Shown piece by piece: positions 11,230 through 23,200 of a DNA stretch of 31,325 nucleotides. The notes beneath the pieces are model-generated. The model ran no database searches and had not been told where the DNA came from. It saw only the letters and a list, made by a program, of their open reading frames with translations. The position numbers and the translations under genes are program-made. This DNA is from Lenisia limosa (taxonomy: Eukaryota > Breviatea), in contig LPNZ01010980.1 in NCBI GenBank assembly GCA_001655205.1, forward strand, positions 1 through 31,325. Reading direction: 5' to 3'. How positions within the stretch are numbered: the stretch's first letter is position 1; every line of letters begins with the position of its first letter.

Positions 11230-14200
11230 CTACTTAGGAGGCTTCGTGACTGACACAAGTGGAGTGGCAGGCTTGGTGGCACCATAACTGCCGCAAATCT
11301 TGATAGTCATTAACGCTACTGCGAAATATCAACAGTCTTCATCACTACTTTACCACTCCCTCCAAACCTGGAAACTGATTTTATTAGCCTTGACCATTGA
11401 GGGAAATCGATAGGTCAGCACAGTGCCAGGGGGGACAAGGGGAAGAATAAAGACTCCAAGCATTTCAGGCGGGCCCGGGTCCGATTTCACTTCCTCTGTT
11501 ACTACTATCCGAATAGCTCGGACCTGAGGGAAGAAAATATTAGTTTTTCGAAAACTCAAAAGCAGAACAACTGTTAATTTCAAGACTCACCTGACTAGAA
11601 GGTCCTGCAGATGAGTGCTTGACGGTGATCAAGCAACCAACAATAAGATTAGAGGAGAGAGGAATATCCATACGACTTGCGCCTCGGAACTAAACGGTAA
11701 TATTAGCTCATCTTAATATTTTACTCAATCCAAGCCTACATCAATGTTGACCGGCTTGAAAAGTGGAGGCTGCGGGGGTGAGACCTGAAGGGCCAAACGG
11801 AGGTCACGCTCATGTGGAACGGGTGGCTGCGGAACTGAACGTGTTACAACACCCATGAGTCATTATTTCAAATGACAATAAATAGGGATTCAAGAAACAT
11901 ACCTTCCTTTACTGGTTTACCAATAATCGCCAATCTTGCGAGATGAAGGAATGAGGGTGTATCAGTGGATCGCGCAAGGGAGAGCGAGAGGGAAACAACC
12001 CTGGCCTTGAGGGATAAAAGGATTAATAATACGAAAAAAAAGCTCATGCATGACCATCTCAGAACAACATTACAGAAAGAATGCTGTGTGTTGTGGGGGG
12101 GGGGGGGNNNNNNNNNNNNNNNNNNNNNNNNNNNNNNNNNNNNNNNNNNNNNNNNNNNNNNNNNNNNNNTTGAAGCAAACTTGGACAGCAGTAGAGATAG
12201 GAAGCTTGACGGTGCTGGAAGGAGGGTGACAAAAGCCATCAACATCAACATCTTTTTCTCCAAGGTTCCATTGGTTCTGTGAAAGTGAAAAGAAAACAAA
12301 CTTATGACTTTAAGAATTCACGTTTGCAGATACGCATTCTATTGCTCCGATATTCTCATTGATTCATTCCAAGCGCCTGTAACCATTTATCCATCATCCA
12401 CGGTCCATCCCACGCACAACTCTCTTGAGGCCGGTCATGCAGGGACCAGCCGAACATGTCACAATGGGTGCGTCTTCTTTGATGTACCCCAGAGAGCCGA
12501 CAGTAAGGTTAAGTTCTTTGACCACGGATTCGTGAGAGAGAATGATTACGATTTCGACTGTTCGCGTACGGGCGGGAGCAAACCAGTAGTGGCTCTTGGT
12601 TCGGTCAAACCACGGTCCTGAATATCGTCATAATTAATGTGAATCTGTTCGCTCTATTCCATTTTAAACAAGCCAGAGTTTTGAATAAAAGTTGATCCCA
12701 GCCTTCCTACCAAGAAGAAGGACTTCTGCGGGAGGCGAGGCGTCATGTGTGGCAACGCTCAAAAGAAGTCCTGCAGCAGGATACTCGGAGACAACACGAA
12801 CGTCTCCATTGCCACCAGGGACCGCCCGACCAACTTCTAAGGGTTCCTGGGGTGTCAGAAAAGATAAAGATTTTCCACTGAAGCAATCCACATCACAACG
12901 TTGGTTAAAAATAATAATAAAAAATATATGTATTTGATACAAAATATTAGGTTTACTCTAACATACAACCCAACCCTTTCCCTTGTGCTTTCAGTAATAT
13001 ACCTTGTTAAAATGATCTTACCTCTTTATGAATACGTAGCCTTGGAGGGGCAGACGCAGCAAGGCAAAGCAGCGAGTCTCCTGGGGAATAGGGAGCTCTT
13101 GACTGGCGGTGCAACTATACAGTCAAAAGAGCGCCTTAAGATTGCTTATCAGGAGAGCCCAACATAGCTTGTTGCTACCCATTTCGTTCAAAAAGTGTCG
13201 TGCCATTATTTACAACAATAATGATGGAAAAGTACTTTTCGTACCTCTGATTTGACTCTGGCTTGGAGGGTTTTGAGTTTAATGCTTTCTTCGGTACACG
13301 AGTCAATGCATCTCTAAAACATAATGCATTCGCAAACAACAGCGTTTATATATTAAAGTGTGTCAAAAAAAGGTTGAGCGTTACGTGTTTTGCAGAAACC
13401 CCCCATACCGAGCAAACTGCATGGCCTCCTTCCCAACCAAGATGATCCAACGGGATCTATAGAATCAAATCCAATTAATTCCGATATTCAAAGAAGATGA
13501 CACAAACACTTTTTCTTTATCTGCATCCTACCATTTTATGAGAGAAACAGGCGTTACATACTTGGAGAGTGCAAGCAGGGCAGAAGAATCTAGCGCAGTA
13601 AACAATGAGCCAATAAATGATGGCAACAGTAAATGATGGCTTACCTCAGGGTTCCACGATTGATTGGGGTCCTGCACTGCTGACAAGTTGACCCATGGAA
13701 GCGTGTGGCTCGTCGTGACTAGAGTAAATGAGTCAAGAGCTGAGGTAATTCAGCGTTTATATGAGATATTATAGTAATCGTATATCAATATTCGGTTTCC
13801 TCGGAGCCTTGTAGCAATGCATATATTTTTCAACTAAACAACGGTTTGTTCACAACTGTCAGACTAGATACTCATAAGCAAACAACATACAGGGGCTTCG
13901 GCAAGGGCAGGGTCGCGGGGGAACAGAGCGGTACCTGGGTCGACTGACTGGAGGGGGACCTGGAATAGAGGTAAATAGGAAAGTATGGAATAGACAGATT
14001 TGACAATAGTCTAAGAACCAAAAAGAAAGAAATAATTAGTATCAAGACAACCATCAACAGACACGACTTTTCAAAACAAAAAAAAACACTCATTTTGGGA
14101 TTAGACAGCAGTCAAGTTTATTAGAATGGCCAACCATTAGGCGCTGTAACACGCGCCCCCTGTCAGCAACATCAATACCGAGGTTCAACCGGAGTTCTTC

Positions 14201-17200
14201 AAGCTATAGGAGTGAAATTGTGTCACCGTAAAAAATTAGAATGTTGATGTCGACTGTAGCATATCAACAAAATAAAGATCACTTTGCTTATTTGACTAAG
14301 CTCTTTAATTCCGAACCAACATTTAGCCTGGGCAAAAGAGGAAGAACAGATCTTTGGGGAGCTGCTGCAATAACCGCAGCTTCATACTTCAATAATGCAG
14401 CATCTGAAGACGTAAGTTTGGAATTCTGTAATTTTACCCATTTAGATAAAACGTGGCTGTTACATTTGGAAACAATATCATAATAAACTACAGCATTGCT
14501 TTTGCATAATAAGTTTGACAAAATTAACACCTCATACCAGAGTCTTCAGCGATCGCAGCACACGCAGGATGGAGTTTTCGAAGTTCACTTAACAATGATG
14601 AATTACAGCCAGCTTTGCCGACAGTTCAAACCCCATACGTTTTGCAGACAGTTCAAACCCCATACAGGCTGTTCAAACCCCATACGTTGTGGATTCTGGA
14701 GTGTACATTGGGGCACCAGCCAAGCGCGATGACGCAGCGTTACAAATATCGTCAGCAAAGAGCGAGTTCCGCAAGGATGTGAGTGATGCGAGGGCCTAAA
14801 GAGTTAACCGTAACCATGAAATAAAAAGGAGTGTTTGGCCCGTCATATGTCACGGATTAAGAGAATTAGAATTCTGACATCACAGGCGTTATTGTAAGGT
14901 ATGATTACTTCCCCCCTTATTCAAACAATTTTCTATTGTCTAGAAAAGGAAACCATAGCAAACCTCTTTCGGAGAAGTCTGCGCAATGGGCTTGATTCCA
15001 AAAACCTCCACCGCTCCCGTGGCCAACACCATTCCAGGTTGTGCATGGAGCGTGACATGAACCACACGAACCGGCTGGAAAGAATTAACAAAGGATACAC
15101 GAGGTGAATATTGGGCTTTTAATGAACATAAACATAACACACAATCTCACTAATTTTTGACCCTTGCACCCACCTCCTCCACCCCATTCAACCTTTAAAA
15201 GTAGACCCCATACCCGTCTCTGGAAAGCTGCTCTCCCAGCAAAGTCATAATCAGGGTGCGTGAAACCAGCTGGACTGAAAGCAGACGCGACAGGGAAGGT
15301 CATACGGGTACCATGGGGTGCCGAAGGCATAATAGCGCTCTAAAGCCAGTTAAACTCTATCAAATGGCCTATGTGTTGAGAATATGTGTTGCATAGATTT
15401 AAACAAAAAAACAGTCGTGATTACAAACAAACGGAACAATTAGAGACAAGGAGGAAATACTTTTGATGAACAAAAATAAAGGAAGTGAGCGTGTATCAGA
15501 TCAACAATATCTATTCTGTACCCCATCTTCTGTCATCCTGCTGTTTTCCAGTAGTTGTCACAAGAAAAAAATCCCAACCCGCACTTATACAACAAATGAA
15601 TATCCATTCATCAGATATGAAAGGAATAAGAATCACTTTGATGGGAACTGTACAATGATGATGGTAGCAAGTTATTCCAACATCTGTATTCCACGCAAGC
15701 AAAAAAATAAATAAAAAAATATCATAAGTACAATACAAAAACACAAAAATATTTTTCTCACATTTTTCACACTGTTAACCTTTTGCTGTAACTAATGTTG
15801 TGAATGTTTTATATTGCAAAGAATCCCAAATTTGCGAGGAGAACGATTTACCATATTTTAATATCAATCAAAAATGCAAAAAAAGAAGAAAACACGATAA
15901 GAGACTGCTCATTGAAGTTGAATGGAAGAGGGATATATTTCTCGGGGAACTTGTTGCTATTTGAAACAAAAAGATGAGAAAAGTAGAAAAATACAAGAGA
16001 GAAAAAAGTAGGAATAATAAAATAAAAATGCATCGCCCGGGAATCGAACCCGGGTCGCGACGATGGCAACGTCGAATTCTACCACTGAACCAGCGATGCT
16101 ACGAAAACGAAAGAGAAATATTTAATTTCCTATCGAGAACAAATTTTCAAAAAAATTGCGTGCGCGCAATATATTTTATTTTTGTCTTTTCAAAAGCACG
16201 CATATAAACAAAAAAAAAAAAAAAAAAAANNNNNNNNNNNNCTTCGCCACCCCCATCACTTCCAATTCTTAGACCTCTAACGCGCCGCCTCCGACCAGAC
16301 GGACTTCGACTGTGACATCGCCAGGGGGGTTATCATGGGCAACCTCACCACCCACCCAATCATGGCCTTCCATGGCCCCACATGTACGTCGTTCCGGGAG
16401 TACCTGGCGGACCTCACCTCCCACCACCTCACTAACCTCACCTTTGTCTTCCAACCTCACCCCTAACCACCCACAAACTTTACCCCTTGTTTCCCTCATA
16501 CCTTCACCTATGCGATTTACAACAATTGAATACCATCCCTATTACCGGGTTTCACCTATCACATAATTATAGGTGAAACCCGTAGAACGGTATGCACTCC
16601 AAGTGCCCAGATCACTCGCCACGCCACCACAGAAGAGATCACCATCCCGCCGCCTCGCTGTAGTTTGTTCACCCGCTGCTCAATCACCCACCGCCCCGCT
16701 CCAGAAGAGATCACCCTCCCTCCAGTCCGTTGCAGCCGTTCTCCTATGTATCATTTATATCTATATTTTACTGAATGCATTTTTTGTCCTTTTGGTCAAC
16801 CGCTGGATCTCTATGATCAGTTTCAATAGAGACTTTACTGCAAAAATGCTGTTTTCCAACATTCACCGACGGGTCTCAGGACATTGATACAGAAATTGGC
16901 AGCATCCCCTTTCAACGCTCCAAAAGAACAATACTTCAAGTACAAACCTGGTAGATGGGCAGCAATGAATCAAGATGGGGGCCGATTTCAAGGTCCAACG
17001 CCACTGGGTGAGAAGGGCCATTGGTCGCGGATATCAAGGTGATTTCAGTAACATGACAAGGCTAATGTGTGAGAAACAAAACACTTGTGATGAACAACAA
17101 ATATAATATAGCGAGTATATACGATATATAAATATAGACATACATACATTATATAGTATACAATATTATACGAAATACTATATGATATACGATATATGCA

Positions 17201-20200
17201 TATATCGATATATACTATATAATATAATATATATATATGTATTATTATAGCATTTACTTTTTGATGTGATATATCATCTATGAACCCGTTATACCATACC
17301 TCTTTCAGCCAAATATAGAGTTCCACTGTCGAAACGTCTCGAGGTCCGACCCATGGCCCAGTGTGTGAACATAGGATAGCCTGGCTATTTGCAACCTGTA
17401 TTCTATAACACTGGAAATTCAAGAGAGGATAGTTGGAGGAATTTTCATCATAAGGGTAAGAACGGGGGTAACAACAAAACCAAGCCTTTCTCTAATGCTA
17501 ATGCTGAGGAATACGAAACGAAAAATAGAGTCCAGAAATCGAGTGGCACGTACTTGTTGAGCGGGGGGCGCAAGTGGGTCGTCACCCAATCTCGAAACCT
17601 CGCGTAGCACCAGGGAGCCGGGCCCTATTGACTAATAAGAGAATTTCTCGATAAATCCTCGCAAAACTATCGATACTTGTCTGGGTTTTTTCGAACCAAA
17701 GTGAACTCAACATACAATACATCTGATCAATCTTAAGCCTTTGAACAGCAGCCGGCCTTCACCAATCAATCTTAAGCCTTTGAACAACAGTCGGCTCTCA
17801 CCACTCACCACTCATCCACCGAATAACAGGTGCTAAAGTTGAAGGCATGAGAGTAGGACGGAGTCGGCCAAGGAAGGCATCAAAGCTCTGTTGGCGACCA
17901 CTGTCCTTGACCAAGTTCTGGAACCTGTGCGGGGGAGGGGTGACACAGATTATGAGGAATGGAACTCGTATGACACAGACAATGAGGAATGGAACTTGTA
18001 TGATAAATTCAAATCAAACCCAACCGTCTACTGGCGCTGATAACTGCGTTGGAGGTAGCAGGCTACAGAGTGTCAAATAAGTGACATGTTGGTATAAGCA
18101 ATTAGTATGCTAATAAGAGGTATTGGATTAGAGCATAATATTATTATATGAAAAGCTGATGCTAATTTGGAACTGTGTACCTGTAAAGCAGAGCTGAACC
18201 TTCTCATTGGTCCTGAATGAGCGGCAGGGGTATTGGTGTACGCCTGGCTACATACGTCTCCATTAACCATGAAGGCTTCTGCGAGACCAGAAAGAAGGCC
18301 TGATGAGAAGAAATTCTGTAGGGTGAGATTCCTTTTTGCATTTTTTTTGAACATATTCAAATAACCTGAGACCCCCCCCCCCCACCTCTATTTCGGAGAC
18401 TGGCTTGNNNNNNNNNNNNNNNNNNNNNNNNNNNNNNNNNNNNNNNNNNNNNNNNNNNNNNNNNNNNNNNNNNNNNNNNNGACTCCAATGCTGCATGGGG
18501 GGGGGGGAGTAAAATTGGAAGTGAATAGGATATAAACAAATGTATGATAATAAATGGTAAGGCAGGGCTTCATGGGAAGTTCACAAACAAAGTGGATCAT
18601 TATTAGGGCTCCGTGCAATTCATTGAAATAATTGCACAATTTGAAGTGTGACATATTGTCATGGGAACTCCATTGTAGACTCTTTCTTTTCAAATTTTGT
18701 TAATTTCTTTCAAAAATTAATTGCACAGAGTCGCAACTTGATAAATATCAAAATGTTTCCAATCTCTTCCAACTGAACAGAAACTCGATTGAGTAACCAA
18801 GGAGTCCCACCTGATGGCGGGTGGAAGCCTGCACCAATCACACGGCAGAGCTCCGCAAGAACCTTGCGTAATTAAAAAAGATTGCTGGAGGTGATTTTAC
18901 CATAAAATTATCTGGGTTACCACTAGGAATAGAAACTCTAGCCGAAACCACCTCTCACATGGATAGCCACGAAAAAGGTGGCAATATTAGTTCTGTCAAG
19001 ACTGTCCGCACAATTGAACCGAATAACTCCGTGTTGTTTGGTCTGGAGACAATAATCATAATAAAAAAAGAACGCAGATAAAAATCTATTTGAAACCCAA
19101 ATGCTCCGCACCTGCCGAAAATGGATCGGTACTAGGCCATTTGGTGCAATTCCGGCGTCAGTGGGGTTACAAGGCTCTTCCAATCTTTTCAGTTAAGAGA
19201 GTCAGCTGACATGTTTTTCAACCTCACTCCTCCCCCCCCCCCCNNNNNNNNNNNNNNNNNNNNNNNNNNNNNNNNNNNNNNNNNNNNNNNNNNNNNNNNN
19301 NNNNNNNNNNNNNNNNNNNNNNNNNNNNNNNNNNNAGGTCTTTGATGAATCCCTCCACAGCGCAATCCTCACCAAGATGCTTGTTATTATGGTGCCTATG
19401 GGTCAGTGATGGTCTTAGTAGGACAAGTGTGAGGGAATAGGGAGATGTTGCTGCTTCATGTTCAAATTGAATACAAAAAAATATTCTTATTAAATGAAAT
19501 GTGGACCAATATCCCATCGCCGCTCACCAGTCAAAAGTTTTGATTGATAATGGTACTGCAACCATTTCACGAACTGCATTAAGACTCTCCACAAAAGCCT
19601 TAATGATGAGCCGCAGAAAAAAGAATAAGAATATACTTTTAAGGTAGTTCAGTTTTTCATTTTGCAAAATTTTTTGGGGAAAAAAAATGCGTGAGTAATC
19701 TAAATGACCATTCGGGATAATTCTGCAGGGCAATTTTCCATCTGAAACAACAAGCCTCTGTTAGCCACATTCCAGGCCATATATCACCCATTTTTAGAAT
19801 TTTCATTTCAGGGCTGTTTTATATGAAAATTACCCAGCAGAATTATCCCGAATGGCATTTTTATTATTCTATTCCAAAAAATAAGGAACACCTATGTGTA
19901 TGTGGTGGGGGGAGTAAAACGAAGGATTTTGATCAAACAAAAAAACGAAAAACCCAAAATCAACTCAATTACAGTAAAATTAACCGGCGGGGGTAATATA
20001 TAAAATATTATGAACAATNNNNNNNNNNNNNNNNNNNNNNNNNNNNNNNNNNNNNNNNNNNNNNNNNNNNNNNNNNNNNNNNNNNNNNNNNNNNNNNNNN
20101 NNNNNAACATACTTATTTCCCTCATACCATTGACAACACGCTTTCGCCTTTTTCAGGGTCACATCGTAGCATATTACAGCAATGTATAGGAGCAGAGTTA

Positions 20201-23200
20201 TACCTAGTTATGGTCAATGAGTAGGGCCAATCCAGGAAACAAGAGTAACACTAATCTGAGTTTTACTTTGATAAATAAAAACTATTGTTACTGAAGACAA
20301 ATTATATCGAAAGTTGTTCTATTGTTTGGACCGTTTCATATGAAACAATACACCAAAAGGCGTAATATACTATTTGAATAGATGATGCATATTTCGCACC
20401 TTCTCCCAAGGCCGTTGTAGTAGTCAGCAACATTCTCGAAGGGATTTTCACGAATGACAATTACAGGCTTTTGTACCTGATTGTTGAGCTTTCACAAATT
20501 GGAGGAACATGGAAATAGAGTTCAAGTCACTTTACCTTCGACTTGATTTCACTCATCCACCACAGCGGAACAGTTCCACGCCTCCAGATTTGTGAAGCCC
20601 ATTTCACAGATGTCTAACACAGTCAATTATTGAGTGATCTATACTCTCCTTGAGCCATACGAGAGTATCCATCCCTCTTACATCTGGTCCTTCAAACCAA
20701 GTGATTAACTCACATTCCATTTCGTTTCCGACCCCTAAATTGGTAAACGAGCACGCAGAATGACAATCGCTGCTATGAACATTGTGTAGGAATCCAAGAA
20801 GCAACAGCGCAATTACCCTTCTCACCAGAAATACTGTTGATACCCCTTGCATGGTAGCGGGTTCCTGGATTACGGTTTGACTTCCTGCTAACTACACTGT
20901 GAAAAAATATCCATAAAATGAAGCAGAATTTGGAAGCATTGTGTTGCCAAATGTTGAAGCACTGCTTACCTAATATGGTGTGTAGGAGAACTTCGGGAGC
21001 CTCAGTCATGACCACCGGTACCTGAAAAATAAGAAGAAGACGGTTAAAAAGTTCAAGAACATCATTACCTCAGGAGATTGAACATTGCTGATTTCATCTT
21101 TAGCAGCAGGATCTAAACCTTTAGAATTGGTATTAATTGAACATCACATCACACTCATTATTAATGGATTCCAACCACCTCGAATAAAGATAAAGTACCT
21201 TGTTGACCCTTCCTTCCATCCCCATACCCGCATTACTCAGATCATCAGGGAGAAGCGAATTCTCCTCAGTGCCACGGGGTTCCAACTTAGGAGTGACGCG
21301 AGAAGGAAAATTTTCACTGGGTTTTCTTATTGATAAAATATTTATATCGATATAATATACATGTAGTATATATTATATATAATTTTAGTATATATAATAT
21401 AGTACCATATATTATATATAGCGATGAGAAATAAAAAATAAGGTAGTATCTGGCCAAAGCCGTCCACAACATCACCATATGATATAACAAAGTATGATAT
21501 TATGATAGTATCATATAATATGATATATTATAATATATGATATATTAAAACACGATGTTGGGGAGGAAAAAAGGATTTGAAAGAAGGCATACAAAAGATA
21601 AAATTAATTATTGAGATGAATGGCGTTATCAAATATTCCCCACAGTTAATTCAGCGAGTTGTGATGATGGACCCGATATTGATGCTTCATCTTCCTACAA
21701 ACATAAATAAATCTTACACGACGCTACGCATGGAAATGCAACACAACAAGTGACTGTCCGAGAAATGTCACATTCAATTTGTAATTATTCTGATATACAT
21801 TCTCTTTCCCTAAACGGAAATGGGAAGTATTATGAACGCTAGACTATGTTCATTGTTGGTTTTGGTTTATCTTTTATTTAATAATATATACTATATTATA
21901 TAGTATACTATATCATATGATATATGATATGATATATATATATAATATATGTAAGTGACCGGGATAAGTTTTGACCGATTTCCTCTATTATTTCCCAAGG
22001 AAAATCGGTCAAGACTTATCCCGGTCACTGTATAGTATATATAAATATATATGTATATTAGCTGTTGATGTATTAATCTTGCTCTCAAAACAGTATATCG
22101 TATGCTCCTTTTCAAATTTCCTTCATAAGTTACCATACCTTCTCAATATCATGCTCTTTGGGCTTGTGGTCAGATAATTCTACCTCGGCTGGCTCAAGGG
22201 GTGAGGCCCGGGTGGTTGTCAATCGTGCTGATCCTGAGTGGAGGGGAGTAAAATTGGAAAACTTCCATAGTATTATATGAAACAAAACAAAACAGAATCG
22301 TTAAAGGATTCATCAAACAAGAAACTTGAAGCGCATAATTAAAAAAGAACCAAAATATCAAATCAGCATAGCTTAAGTGAGTCGATTTGGGTACATCCTG
22401 TTACTCCATATTTAAAAAGTAGTAATGGGGCTTGATCTTAACCATCAACAAAAACAAATTCAAATTCCCGCCTACCTTTATAAACACCTTGGACAAGTGG
22501 CGGGCACCATGCACCAAGGCCAGCCTTAGGGGTGAAAACGGGTAAGCTGGATGATAGTTTGAGATCACAAAAAAGATGAGATTGTAGATTAAAGTAATAG
22601 AAAGAGTACGGCTGAGAACTCACCCTGACAAAAGTATCTCTGTGCCACTCATTCCAAGTGAACTCTGGATCTGGGTCGGATACGTCCTGATTTAGTTAGC
22701 AAAACAAAAGGAAATATGATCAATCCTCTTCAACCCAATACAAAACCACTCACATGTGTGGATGGATAGGCCCTGGTCACATCAAGTGATTCTGAATAGA
22801 AGTGCAAATCCGCAATGTTGAACTCTACACGGAGAGAGGGTTAATGGAAAATTTATGAAAAAACACTTGGTTGGAAAACCACTTGACACACAAAAGTTAA
22901 CAAACGAAAAAGATCATTACGTCATCTAGAGCTCCAAAAACAGTTTTGTTTTTTAGCAGAACCTGTGTAATTTTTGCTTCCCTGAAGTTTCCCCATCCCA
23001 CTTGAAAGACTCAACGCTGTTTGAACTTCCTCGGGACTGCACTTGACGTTGGTATGTGCAAGGGGGATGTGAACGCATTTTGATGATGTTACGGTTCGAA
23101 CAGAGTGACCTCCTGGGAATACCGCAGTCTTTTCCGACTAAAGTAAGGTAAGGAAGACAGACTTTAAATCATGATGTCATCAAATAGCAAAAGAACCGTC

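Noticed and set aside
12304-12621. Plus-strand open frame of 105 codons
   Set aside because: It is the antisense of a SAC9-like exon reading WFDRTKSHYWFAPARTRTVE on the minus strand.
14624-14685. Three spaced identical 15-mers as a possible CRISPR-like array
   Set aside because: Spacers are only 5-12 bases and uneven, and the genome is eukaryotic.
15463-15714. Open frames on both strands in the tRNA-bearing intron
   Set aside because: Low-complexity, AT-rich translations with no domain signal, inside a clear intron.
16207-16229. Poly(A) tract as the tail of a retrotransposed gene or tRNA-derived SINE
   Set aside because: It lies 5' of the tRNA gene rather than 3', and no cDNA-like sequence can be seen beside it.
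16269-16499. Minus-strand open frame of 76 codons in the GC-rich island
   Set aside because: Both strands are open because of base composition; no domain motif and no match to the expected SAC9 sequence at this position.
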